64,000 bases of DNA, taken from contig NZ_AP021879.1 of the NCBI RefSeq assembly GCF_009689005.1, positions 6,357,724-6,421,723 on the forward strand. Reading direction: 5' to 3'. This document shows positions 56,656 through 64,000 of this stretch, piece after piece. The notes under the pieces were generated by a model, which worked only from the letters and a program-made list of their open reading frames with translations, made no database searches and was not told the origin of the DNA. This stretch comes from Desulfosarcina ovata subsp. ovata (GTDB taxonomy: Bacteria; Desulfobacterota; Desulfobacteria; Desulfobacterales; Desulfosarcinaceae). Made by a program: the position numbers and the translations under genes. Numbering within the stretch: the first letter of the stretch is position 1; each line of letters opens with the position of its first letter.

Positions 56656-58809
56656 ATGAAAACCGGAACAAACGTCAAGTTATTTTTAAGTGTGGTGATG
56701 GCAAGCTGTATACTCTGGTCAAATGTATGGGCGGGTTCTGGGGCGCCTGAGGAGGAAACCACGGTTCTTGAAACCCTCATCGTAACCGGTTCCGGGCAGA
56801 AAACAAAACTGCTTGATACCAATGCGTCGATCCATGTGATCAACAGAAAGGATATCGAGAATTCAGGGTTGGGCAACACCGCCGAATTGATTTCATCCAT
56901 TCCCGGGGTCGTTAACCAGAAATCAAGCTCCCAGACCTATTTCAGTATCCGCGGAACCAGATCAGGAATGTCAGGAGGGCCCCAGATCTATGTGGACGGG
57001 CGTCCCATCAATGTGGGGGTATACGGCTACAGCAAGATAGACAGTATTCCTCTGGATAGCATTGAAAAGATAGAGGTGATCAAATCTCCGTCCACGGCAA
57101 AATACGGGCCCAATGCAGGCAGGGGGGTGATCCTGATCACCACCAGAAAAGGAACCCAATCTGGAAAATCGCTTAGCGGCCATGTTTCGGCTGAATACGG
57201 ATCATGGAATACCAGAAAGGGAGATGCCGCTATTTCGGTAAAACAGGAGCAATTTGATTATGACCTGTCAGCCTTTGCCGAAAAATCTGACGGTTACCGA
57301 AACGATGACCGGGACATCAAAAATATTGATGGCCGGGTGGGATGGCAGTTTGACGGCGGCCGGATTGACTGGATCACCGGGTATAACGAGTCGTTCAACA
57401 AATACCCCATCGGGCTTGCCGAATGGCAGGTGGAAAGGGACCCCACCGTGGTCTCCGCCAATACCAAGGAGGACGGCAGCGGCTATGAAATGCTGCCCAA
57501 TGAATCTGATGAGGATCTTTTCAACACCATTTTGACGCTTGACTATGACAAGAACGATCTGCTGATCAACTCCTCTGTTGGTTTCAGCCGGGATCATCAG
57601 GATCTTAGCTACAACAAATATCTGAACGATTCAACAAAACTTGACGACAACTACGAAGACGATCGGGTTGAAAACCTTTATGATTTCAAGGCCAGCGTGG
57701 GAAAGGTGTTCAGCGGGCAAAGCGTGTCAAATACGTTGACCTTTGGTCTGGATTACCGGTACAGCGATTTTGAGCAGGACCGAGTTTATCCCTATGATAC
57801 AGAAGGAAACAATGATGATTCAGAGGCGGCTGCGGATATAGACGCTGAGAAAAAGATGTTCGGAGCCAACTTTAACCATGAATTGAGCTGGAATATTTTC
57901 AAGCTTCAGTCAGGCCTGCGTTACAATTACGTTTCCTACGACCTGACCAACCGGGTGCCCCAATCCATCAGTGTGGACTATGACAGCGATATTGACTGGA
58001 GTATCTCCCCCTCGGTGAACATTCTTGACAATGCCAACCTTTTTATCACTTGGAACCATTCCAAATACTATCTGCCCATGGGATATTACAGTTCTAATAT
58101 GTCTTACGACAATGCGTATACCCGGCCAGAGGACTTGGACCCGGAAACCTACGATACCATTGAGGCCGGCTGGAAGCACCAGATGTCCAAGGCTTTCAAC
58201 TACAGCCTGATCCTGTACTACACCGTTGTAGACGATAAAATCGTATCTTACTATGAAGGCACCTCTTTTCAGGGCCGTCGCAATGCCGGCACCAGTATCC
58301 ACAAAGGTGTTGAAGTTGAGATCGATGGGCGTCCAAGACAATGGATTGGTTACAGGCTCAGTTTTACCACAATCGATGCCGAATGGGACGAAGGCACGGC
58401 CAAGGCCTATGCAACGCCGGATGCCTCCAGCACATCGGTGAGCGATCTTTCCGGTAAAACCGTGAATTATGTGCCTGAGTACGAATATACCGCCGGCCTG
58501 GATTTTTATCCTTTTAAAGATACCAAGTATGGATCTTTGACCATCGCCTTGGATCTTCGAGGCTTTGGCAAGCAGTATGAAGACTATAACAACAATCTTG
58601 AAATGTCTGCCGCTGATTTTCTGGATGCCAAGATCACCTGGGATTATAAAGGATTTCAATGCTATCTGAGTGGTACCAATCTCTTTGACAAGGAATGGAA
58701 TCGGATGGTGAATGCGACTGGCAAGGCCCATTCACGTCTTACCACGGGTTCGGGTTTCTATCCCCAGGACGGCCGATATGTCGGTATCGGCGTAGCCTAT
58801 AAGTTCTAA
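56656..58809 (+). CDS. TonB-dependent outer-membrane receptor (BtuB/CirA-like)
   Basis: 717 residues from ATG 56656 (GAGGAG upstream). It has a signal peptide (about 1-25, LFLSVVMASCILWSNVWA), a TonB-box region (TTVLETLIVTGSG), a plug (about 50-170; NTAELISSIPGVVNQKSSSQ, IEKIEVIKSPSTAKYGPNAG, RGVILITTRK) and a barrel ending in VGIGVAYKF. It is controlled by the upstream cobalamin riboswitch. It is a second, differently sequenced receptor, so the locus appears to take in more than one corrinoid or tetrapyrrole form. Confidence 0.94.
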   Translation: MKTGTNVKLFLSVVMASCILWSNVWAGSGAPEEETTVLETLIVTGSGQKTKLLDTNASIHVINRKDIENSGLGNTAELISSIPGVVNQKSSSQTYFSIRGTRSGMSGGPQIYVDGRPINVGVYGYSKIDSIPLDSIEKIEVIKSPSTAKYGPNAGRGVILITTRKGTQSGKSLSGHVSAEYGSWNTRKGDAAISVKQEQFDYDLSAFAEKSDGYRNDDRDIKNIDGRVGWQFDGGRIDWITGYNESFNKYPIGLAEWQVERDPTVVSANTKEDGSGYEMLPNESDEDLFNTILTLDYDKNDLLINSSVGFSRDHQDLSYNKYLNDSTKLDDNYEDDRVENLYDFKASVGKVFSGQSVSNTLTFGLDYRYSDFEQDRVYPYDTEGNNDDSEAAADIDAEKKMFGANFNHELSWNIFKLQSGLRYNYVSYDLTNRVPQSISVDYDSDIDWSISPSVNILDNANLFITWNHSKYYLPMGYYSSNMSYDNAYTRPEDLDPETYDTIEAGWKHQMSKAFNYSLILYYTVVDDKIVSYYEGTSFQGRRNAGTSIHKGVEVEIDGRPRQWIGYRLSFTTIDAEWDEGTAKAYATPDASSTSVSDLSGKTVNYVPEYEYTAGLDFYPFKDTKYGSLTIALDLRGFGKQYEDYNNNLEMSAADFLDAKITWDYKGFQCYLSGTNLFDKEWNRMVNATGKAHSRLTTGSGFYPQDGRYVGIGVAYKF

Positions 58810-58895
58810 CGCGGGAAACCCGCAATCATGTGCCTTTTCTCAATTTCCTGTTTTTTCGACAGAAATTGAGGAATAAGGTGCTATTGTCTTTATGC

Positions 58896-58924
58896 TTGAC
58901 GGATGAAAACAAGTGCAATATGAG
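58896..58924 (+). promoter_or_regulatory. Promoter of riboswitch 4
   Basis: TTGACG (58896-58901) and TATGAG (58919-58924) lie 17 bases apart, directly upstream of the fourth cobalamin aptamer. Confidence 0.55.
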
Positions 58925-58932
58925 AAGTAAAT

Positions 58933-59107
58933 TTCAGGTGCTCTGCGAAGCTTAATAGGGAACCCCGTGAAAATCGGGGACAGGCCCACTGCTGTAACCC
59001 CTTGCCGGCAGGAAATACGCCGGAACCCGAACGCTTTCATGCGCCACTGTTCCAATGGGATGGGAAGGCCGCGGTCGGGGAGGGGAAGTCAGAAGACCTG
59101 CCTGAGA
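58933..59107 (+). promoter_or_regulatory. Cobalamin riboswitch 4 (upstream of broken receptor)
   Basis: The aptamer includes AGGTGCTC, GGGAACCCCGTGAAAATCGGG, CAGGCCCACTGCTGTAACC, GCCACTGTTCC, GGGAAGGCCGCGG and the B12 box AGTCAGAAGACCTGCC (59087-59102). A longer internal stem (CCGGCAGGAAATACGCCGG) sits in the variable arm. It still precedes a signal-peptide start codon, but the gene it controls is interrupted by a MITE 110 bases in. Confidence 0.94.
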
Positions 59108-59171
59108 TATTAAGGCGTATACTTCCGGGGTGGAAGTACGCACGCCAGGATCTTGAGGATAAAAAAGGGAC

Positions 59172-59215
59172 ATCCCCGGATCGAATCGTTGATCGGTCCG
59201 GGGATTTTTGTTTTC
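59172..59215 (+). terminator. Riboswitch 4 expression-platform terminator
   Basis: ATCCCCGGA pairs with TCCGGGGAT, extended by TCGA/TCGG, followed by TTTTGTTTT. This is the strongest of the four riboswitch terminators. Confidence 0.9.
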
Positions 59216-59257
59216 CTCGGACGAACCGGCTTACATTTATCTATGGGAGGTTGTTTC

Positions 59258-59694
59258 ATGAAGCTGCAAAGGGGCGTCCGATGGGTTGTCGCGGGGTTGA
59301 TGTTATGTGTTTCTCCTGCGTTTGGAGAGAATACCGATGGTGCTGAAGAGACGGTTTCCGAACCATATCAGTGTTTAAGATAATGTTTTTGGCAAGGCCA
59401 GAGGGAGGAAGTCGTATTGTAATACTGCGACGACCGATAACGCCGCCCAAAAACATTATCTTGAATGCTATAGACACGATGGTGGTGGCCGCCGGAAGAG
59501 TTGCGGAAGAAATCGAGGATGTGACTTCAACTTATGCATCCTTACTGGACGCCACCTGCGCCTCCGTCACCGCGCGGTTGAGCGGCAGGAGCGACATCGC
59601 GCTCATGGACATATCCGCCGTCCCCTTGCCCGAGGCGATGGCCAAGGCGTTGGGCGCCCTGGTGGCCGGCATTACCGGCAACGAAACCGAATAA
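59258..59694 (+). pseudogene. TonB receptor gene destroyed by MITE insertion
   Basis: From ATG 59258 (GGGAGG upstream) a signal peptide is encoded (VRWVVAGLMLCVSPAFG), then ENTDGAEETVSEPY. At about 59366 the inverted-repeat element interrupts it. Beyond the element, in another frame (from 59479), MVVAAGRVAEEIEDVTS resembles the TonB-box/plug start of a receptor. After that the sequence switches to an unrelated tail (SVTARLSGRSDIALMDISAV) and stops at 59692-59694. Plug and barrel are deleted. The upstream riboswitch is intact, so it now controls a dead gene. Confidence 0.8.
59366..59472 (+). repeat. Inverted-repeat element (MITE-like), copy 3
   Basis: A 107-base element, same orientation and nearly the same sequence as the copy at 27304 (GTGTTTAAGATAATGTTTTT ... 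CCCAAAAACATTATCTTGAA). It is inserted inside the receptor gene whose start is at 59258, separating the signal peptide from the TonB-box region. The left border reads TATCAG rather than TATAG. Confidence 0.9.
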
Positions 59695-60015
59695 GAGAAG
59701 CCATGAATTCTCCTGAGCAAACCGTCAACCGGCTGGCCGCGGAATATGCGCTCAACGTGATCGAAAAAGGCGTTGCATGCTGCCACCATACCTGCAACAA
59801 TCTCTTGTTCAACCAGTTGGTGCTCAATATTATCTCCCTGCCGGGAATTATGAACAGCCAGGCGGATACCAGCGTTTTGACATCGTCGGGCATCCAGTGG
59901 GCGGCGGCTTTTGTTTGTCGTGCTGGTGCCGGGATTGTTTGCCTGGGGAATCCGCCGCGGGCGGCAGTGAAAAGAAAAGGGATATGATGACCTATAAACG
60001 TCGCGGGTGTTGGAA
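59695..60015 (+). other. Degenerate region with gene fragments
   Basis: About 320 bases. One frame from ATG 59703 starts MNSPEQTVNRLAAEYALNVI and runs on to 59987 without recognisable homology. Another frame near 59905-59970 encodes a plausible C-terminal membrane anchor (RRLLFVVLVPGLFAWGIRRG, then RQ and a stop). These look like joined pieces of deleted genes between the broken receptor and the efflux operon. I cannot name the parents. Confidence 0.4.
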
Positions 60016-61239
60016 ATGAAAAAGAAGCTTCGCTGGGTTTTGATGGCATGCGTCATCGTATTGATGACGGTTTTATGGATTTGGCAACCCTGGAAGGCCG
60101 CGCCCAAGAAGACACGCAATGGGCCGGCCACCGCAAGGGTCTCCCTGGAAAATGTGGTTCACACGATTCTGGCCACGGGCAAAGTCATGCCCCAGGTCGG
60201 GGCAGAGGTCAATGTGGGGGCCCGGATATCGGGGAGATTGGATAAGCTTTATGTGAACGTAGGCGATACCGTGGGCAAAGGGCAGATCATTGCCGAGATC
60301 GAAAAAGAGGATTTGGAGGCGACAACGGCCGAAAAAGAGGCCGAGGTCGCTCTCGTTGAGGCCAGACTGGAGGCGCTCAAGCGGGAAGGCCCGCAAGAAA
60401 TTGCTCAGAAGGAAGCTGAACTGGCGGAACGCAAAGCGAAACTTGAATTCGTTCGCTGCAAATTGAGCCGCGATGACCAACTCCTTAAAAAAGCCCTCAT
60501 CTCCAATGAAGACTGGGAGGAGACGTCCAGTGACTTTAAGGCGGCCCGTGCTCAATACGAGGTGGCCCAAAGGAAACTCCAACTGGCCAATACCAACTTT
60601 GATGAGGGGTTGAAGCAGTTGGCTGCAGAATTGCGCCGCACGCAGGCATCGCTTAAAAACGCCCTGGTGAAGTTATCCTACGCTGCTATCCACGCCCCTT
60701 TGAGCGGTGTGGTGGGCTCTGTTTCAACCCGTGAGGGCGAAACCGTCGCTGCGGGGCTCAGTGCCCCCACCTTTGTCACCATTGTGGATTTGAAGCGTCT
60801 TCAACTGGATGCCTATGTGGACGAGGTGGACATCGGGCGGGTCAAGGTGGGCCAAAAAGGTTTTTTCAGCGTTGACGCATTTCCGGGCAAGGAATTTCAT
60901 GGTCGGGTGACCGCCATTTATCCGCAAGCGGTGATTCAAAACGATGTGGTTACCTATGATTGCATTATCAGCATCGACACGCCATACGACGGATTGCTTC
61001 GTCCCCAGATGACCGCCACCGTGACCATCATGGTGGCGAACAAGGAAAATGTTCTGGTCCTCCCCGTCGGTGCCGTTAAACACCGTGCCGGTCAAAACGT
61101 GGTTTGGCGGCGCAAGGGCGACCGGATAGAAGACGTCTCGGTAACTACCGGCTGGCAGGATGACACACGGGTGGAAATCCTGTCAGGGCTTTCGGAAGGG
61201 GAGGTGGTGCTTCTCTCACCCCCAACGGATATCAAGTAA
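60016..61239 (+). CDS. MacA/HlyD-type membrane fusion protein
   Basis: 407 residues from ATG 60016 (GTG 60007 is in frame but less likely). It has an N-terminal membrane anchor (LRWVLMACVIVLMTVLWIW), a lipoyl/biotinyl-like hairpin pair (GRLDKLYVNVGDTVGKGQII and YAAIHAPLSGVVGSVSTREG), a long coiled-coil hairpin (about 100-220; KREGPQEIAQKEAELAERKA) and a beta-barrel C-terminus. It links an inner-membrane transporter to an outer-membrane channel. The ATPase and two permeases follow, so the set resembles MacAB-type efflux. Confidence 0.93.
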   Translation: MKKKLRWVLMACVIVLMTVLWIWQPWKAAPKKTRNGPATARVSLENVVHTILATGKVMPQVGAEVNVGARISGRLDKLYVNVGDTVGKGQIIAEIEKEDLEATTAEKEAEVALVEARLEALKREGPQEIAQKEAELAERKAKLEFVRCKLSRDDQLLKKALISNEDWEETSSDFKAARAQYEVAQRKLQLANTNFDEGLKQLAAELRRTQASLKNALVKLSYAAIHAPLSGVVGSVSTREGETVAAGLSAPTFVTIVDLKRLQLDAYVDEVDIGRVKVGQKGFFSVDAFPGKEFHGRVTAIYPQAVIQNDVVTYDCIISIDTPYDGLLRPQMTATVTIMVANKENVLVLPVGAVKHRAGQNVVWRRKGDRIEDVSVTTGWQDDTRVEILSGLSEGEVVLLSPPTDIK

Positions 61240-61275
61240 TATAGCCACATTTCCTTAAACCCTATAGAAGGAGCG

Positions 61276-61977
61276 ATGATGATCAGGTTGGAAGGAATCA
61301 GTAAATTATACGGTGTCCCGCCGCAGGAAATGCGGGCCCTGTCAGGGGTCGATCTGTCCATCGACGCCGGGGAATATGTGGCCATCATGGGGACCTCCGG
61401 TTCGGGCAAGTCCACGCTTCTGAACATTTTGGGATGTCTGGATCATCCCACCGAGGGCCATTACCTCTTGGCGGAACGCGACGTATCGACCCTGGATGAC
61501 ACAGCCCTTTCCAAAGTGCGCAATGAAGTTTTGGGCTTCGTATTTCAGCAATTCCATCTTCTGCCCCGCTTAAGCGTCATCAAGAACGTTTTGTTGCCGT
61601 TGATCTATGCACCGGAATATCCATCCGACGCCCTTGAAAAGGGCACGGCCGCGCTTTCTTCGGTGGGGCTGGAAAACAAACTGGCTGCCAAGCCGGGGGA
61701 ACTTTCGGGCGGGCAGCAGCAACGGGTGGCCATTGCCCGGGCCCTGATCAATGAGCCCTCTATCCTATTGGCGGACGAACCCACCGGCAACCTCGACAAA
61801 CAGAGCGGCAGAGAAATCCTCGACATTTTCAAGAAACTCAACCGCGATGGGCGGACGGTCATCATGGTCACCCATGATTCGGAGGTAGCCAAGGAGTCGG
61901 GAAGAGTCGTGGTGATTGAAGATGGCAGGATCGTTTCGGATCAGCGAGGTCTTCATGCGAGAGGAGAACGATCATGA
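61276..61977 (+). CDS. MacB/LolD-type ABC ATPase
   Basis: 233 residues. Walker A MGTSGSGKSTLLNILG (about 38-53), signature LSGGQQQRVAIARALI, Walker B ILLADEPTGNLD and H-loop VTHDSE. The sequence is typical of the MacB/LolD/FtsE subgroup that powers FtsX-like permeases. AGAAGGAG precedes ATGs at 61276 and 61279. It overlaps the permease start by four bases. Confidence 0.95.
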   Translation: MMIRLEGISKLYGVPPQEMRALSGVDLSIDAGEYVAIMGTSGSGKSTLLNILGCLDHPTEGHYLLAERDVSTLDDTALSKVRNEVLGFVFQQFHLLPRLSVIKNVLLPLIYAPEYPSDALEKGTAALSSVGLENKLAAKPGELSGGQQQRVAIARALINEPSILLADEPTGNLDKQSGREILDIFKKLNRDGRTVIMVTHDSEVAKESGRVVVIEDGRIVSDQRGLHARGERS

Positions 61978-63188
61978 GAATAGGGCGACTCTTCAGGGAG
62001 GGAATGACGGCCTTGATGTCAAACAAAACCCGAACATTTCTGATGGCGCTGGGGACCATCGTGGGTATCGGTGCCCTGACCGTCATCCTTTTTATCAGCG
62101 CCGGTACAAAGCGGGAGGTGGCGCAGAAAGCGGAACGCTTCGGCGCCCGGGCCATTCTGATCGTTCCCGCCCACGGTAAAATGAGCCAGGCTGTCGGCGG
62201 GAAATCAGCGGAAGCCAAACTGAAAATGGCAGACGCAAAGGCCATTGCCGACCAGATCGAGGGGTTGGAGGGGATTTCGGCCTCAACGTCGCGGTACAGC
62301 CAACCGGTCAAGGCGGGCGCGGTCCAGACCACAACCAACGTGGACGCGGTCGAGGCCAACTGGCATTTCGTTTGGGATTGGCCCGTGGCGTCCGGCGCGC
62401 CCATCACGCAAACGGACGTGGATAAATTGTCCCGGGTCTGTGTTTTGGGCACCACGCCCAAAGTGGAACTTTTCGGTGACGCCGATCCCATCGGGACTGA
62501 AATCCTGATCGGCAACGTCTGGTTCAAGGTCAAGGGGGTCCTGGCGTCACGGGGCATCACCGGAACCGGGCATGACCGGGACCGGCGGATCGTCATTCCC
62601 TTCAGTACCGGGATGAGACGGCTTTTCAACCAGCAGCACATCAGCAATATCCGGGTCAAGGTAAACGCGGATTACGATCTGGACGCAACGGCCCGATCCA
62701 TCGAGGCGTTGCTCTATCAACGGCATAACATCGATCCCGCCATCGAATCGGTTTTCACGGTTTTTTCCACCAACAGTCTGGTCAAGCGATTCGAAGGGGT
62801 TTCCGAAACCGTATCCCGGCTTCTGATTGCCCTGTGTGGCCTCTCTTTTCTGGTGGGCGGCCTGGTACTGATGAACATCATGCTCATTTCGGTGGCGGAG
62901 CGGAAGGCGGAAATCGGCTTGCGCAAGGCCCTGGGTGCCGCCCGCCGGGACATACTGGTGCAGTTTTTGATGGAAGCCGTCGCCGTAAACGGCCTGGGCC
63001 TGGTTTTGGGGTGGTGCCTTGGCATGCTGACGGCCTGGATAATTGCCCGGTTTACCCAAATCCCGGTTGCGCCTTCCGTCTTGTCCTTTGTGTTGGGTGG
63101 CGTCTTCTCCGTGGGCGTGGCCCTTGTGTTTAGCTTGCAGCCGGCCCGCCGGGCGGCCAATCTGGATCCGGTGGAGGCCATTCGGTGA
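61974..63188 (+). CDS. MacB-like FtsX-domain permease 1
   Basis: This 404-residue protein has one N-terminal helix (MALGTIVGIGALTVILFISA), a large periplasmic MacB_PCD domain (about 45-270), and three C-terminal helices (LLIALCGLSFLVGGLVLMNI; VNGLGLVLGWCLGMLTAWII; SVLSFVLGGVFSVGVALVFS) with the FtsX motif ERKAEIGLRKALGAARRDIL. It ends PARRAANLDPVEAIR, typical of the family. ATPase and permease are separate polypeptides here, unlike fused MacB. It overlaps both neighbours. Confidence 0.94.
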   Translation: MRIGRLFREGMTALMSNKTRTFLMALGTIVGIGALTVILFISAGTKREVAQKAERFGARAILIVPAHGKMSQAVGGKSAEAKLKMADAKAIADQIEGLEGISASTSRYSQPVKAGAVQTTTNVDAVEANWHFVWDWPVASGAPITQTDVDKLSRVCVLGTTPKVELFGDADPIGTEILIGNVWFKVKGVLASRGITGTGHDRDRRIVIPFSTGMRRLFNQQHISNIRVKVNADYDLDATARSIEALLYQRHNIDPAIESVFTVFSTNSLVKRFEGVSETVSRLLIALCGLSFLVGGLVLMNIMLISVAERKAEIGLRKALGAARRDILVQFLMEAVAVNGLGLVLGWCLGMLTAWIIARFTQIPVAPSVLSFVLGGVFSVGVALVFSLQPARRAANLDPVEAIR

Positions 63189-64000
63189 ACTGGCTGGCCA
63201 ATTCGGCATTGTCCGTTGAGGTTTTGGCCGGACACCGGCTGAGAACGGCGTTGAGTCTGTCCGGTATCGTGATCGGTGTCGCCTCGGTGATCATCATGAT
63301 TGCCGTCGGTATGGGGGCCGAAAGAAAGGTCATCGAGAGAATCGAAGCCATGGGCACGAATCTGATCGTGGTAACCAACGATCAGACACGCAAAAGCGGA
63401 GGCACCGTCAGACGCATCCAAGCGGCAAAGACCCTCAAACAGAGCGATGTCAGCGCCATTGCGGCCCGGTGCCCATCCGTGAGCAAGGCGGCCGGTTCCA
63501 TCCGGCGATCCATCATCCTGCGCTACAAAGGCAACACGGTCAAAACCACCCTCGTGGGCCTGGCGCCCGACGGTTTTTCCATTTGCCGCCTGGTGCCGGA
63601 AGCGGGTCGTCTCTACGGCGCAGCCGAAGAGCGATCCCGGCGGCGCGTGGCGGTCTTTGCCCCGACGGCCGCCGGCAACACCTTTGGGGGCGCAACAGGG
63701 GTGGGTGAAGCCGTTCGTCTCGGACGGCAGCCGTTTCGCAGCATCGGACGCACCGCTCCCAAAGGGGCCGACTTCAACGGTACCGACATGGACGACAGGG
63801 TCTTTGTGCCCCTGGCCACGGCCATGCGACGTCTGGTGAACGTCGATTATCTGGACACCATATTTGCCCAAGCCGCCGATGGCGTCCCCTTGCACGTGGC
63901 CGAAGAGGAGATCAAAACCGTTTTGCGTCAGCGGCATCGTTTGGGTAACCGGGCCGATGACTTCTCCGTTTACAACCAACTGGACCTCATCCGCCTGCAT
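63185..64000 (+). CDS. MacB-like FtsX-domain permease 2, cut by window end
   Basis: The frame from GTG 63185, overlapping the previous stop (GTGA), is open to the right edge (272 codons). It encodes an N-terminal helix (TALSLSGIVIGVASVIIMIA) and a MacB_PCD-like periplasmic domain (ERIEAMGTNLIVVTNDQTRK; DDRVFVPLATAMRRLVNVDY). The C-terminal FtsX helices lie beyond the window. Two non-identical permeases would form a heterodimeric channel with the MacB-type ATPase. Confidence 0.92.
   Translation, partial: MNWLANSALSVEVLAGHRLRTALSLSGIVIGVASVIIMIAVGMGAERKVIERIEAMGTNLIVVTNDQTRKSGGTVRRIQAAKTLKQSDVSAIAARCPSVSKAAGSIRRSIILRYKGNTVKTTLVGLAPDGFSICRLVPEAGRLYGAAEERSRRRVAVFAPTAAGNTFGGATGVGEAVRLGRQPFRSIGRTAPKGADFNGTDMDDRVFVPLATAMRRLVNVDYLDTIFAQAADGVPLHVAEEEIKTVLRQRHRLGNRADDFSVYNQLDLIRLH

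Overview
The window is GC-rich, densely coded DNA that looks like a sulfate-reducing or syntrophic deltaproteobacterium (Desulfobacterota, Desulfosarcina/Desulfococcus type). The evidence is indirect: orphan NuoE/F/G-like electron-transfer subunits, a corrinoid-activator (ASKHA) protein, DtxR and ferritin-like iron genes, a Vibrio-type TonB2 energiser, and the simple intergenic repeats often seen in that group. There is no rRNA or tRNA to confirm this.

Left part (1-26.9 kb), mostly housekeeping and accessory genes: a truncated TPR gene; a YjbQ-family protein; a frameshifted WD40 relic; ComEC; two cyclic-nucleotide-domain proteins; a NuoE/NuoF/HoxU-like trio with a CheY-like regulator; a C-terminal ribB remnant; a cyclase-family hydrolase; an rlpA remnant; a FabH-like synthase; an IS110-family element; a MarR-wrbA pair with a near-perfect operator; flavoprotein and RidA genes separated by a 28-bp inverted repeat; a 991-residue fusion of an AMP-binding-like domain to a ferredoxin-ASKHA corrinoid activator; a radical SAM/SPASM enzyme overlapping an EamA transporter; plsY; a short AMP nucleosidase-like protein; a DtxR regulator and a ferritin-like protein.

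Right part (26.9-59.7 kb), a corrinoid/tetrapyrrole acquisition island. A cobalamin riboswitch at 26983 heads a TonB2-type operon (DUF3450, TtpC-like, ExbB, ExbD, TonB, TPR protein). Next come a CcsA-like and a ResB-like membrane protein, a BtuF/BtuC/BtuD-like importer whose ATPase carries an extra domain, a cytoplasmic CobN-like chelatase, a TonB-dependent receptor, and the ChlI/D-type AAA+ partners of CobN. A His-rich-tailed ABC exporter follows. Then there is a decayed exported CobN-like gene with a MotA/TolQ/ExbB protein and a truncated DUF2149 gene, two more TonB receptors each behind its own cobalamin riboswitch and terminator, CobO, and a fourth riboswitch in front of a receptor gene destroyed by a small inverted-repeat element. 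No corrin-ring biosynthesis genes are visible apart from CobO, so I read this as import and salvage rather than synthesis.

The right edge (60-64 kb) holds a MacA/MacB-like efflux system: membrane fusion protein, ATPase and two FtsX-type permeases, the last cut by the window end. A roughly 107-bp inverted-repeat element occurs three times (13.6, 27.3 and 59.4 kb), and many fragments (ribB, rlpA, WD40, CobN-like, DUF2149, IS4, TonB receptor) show active gene decay.
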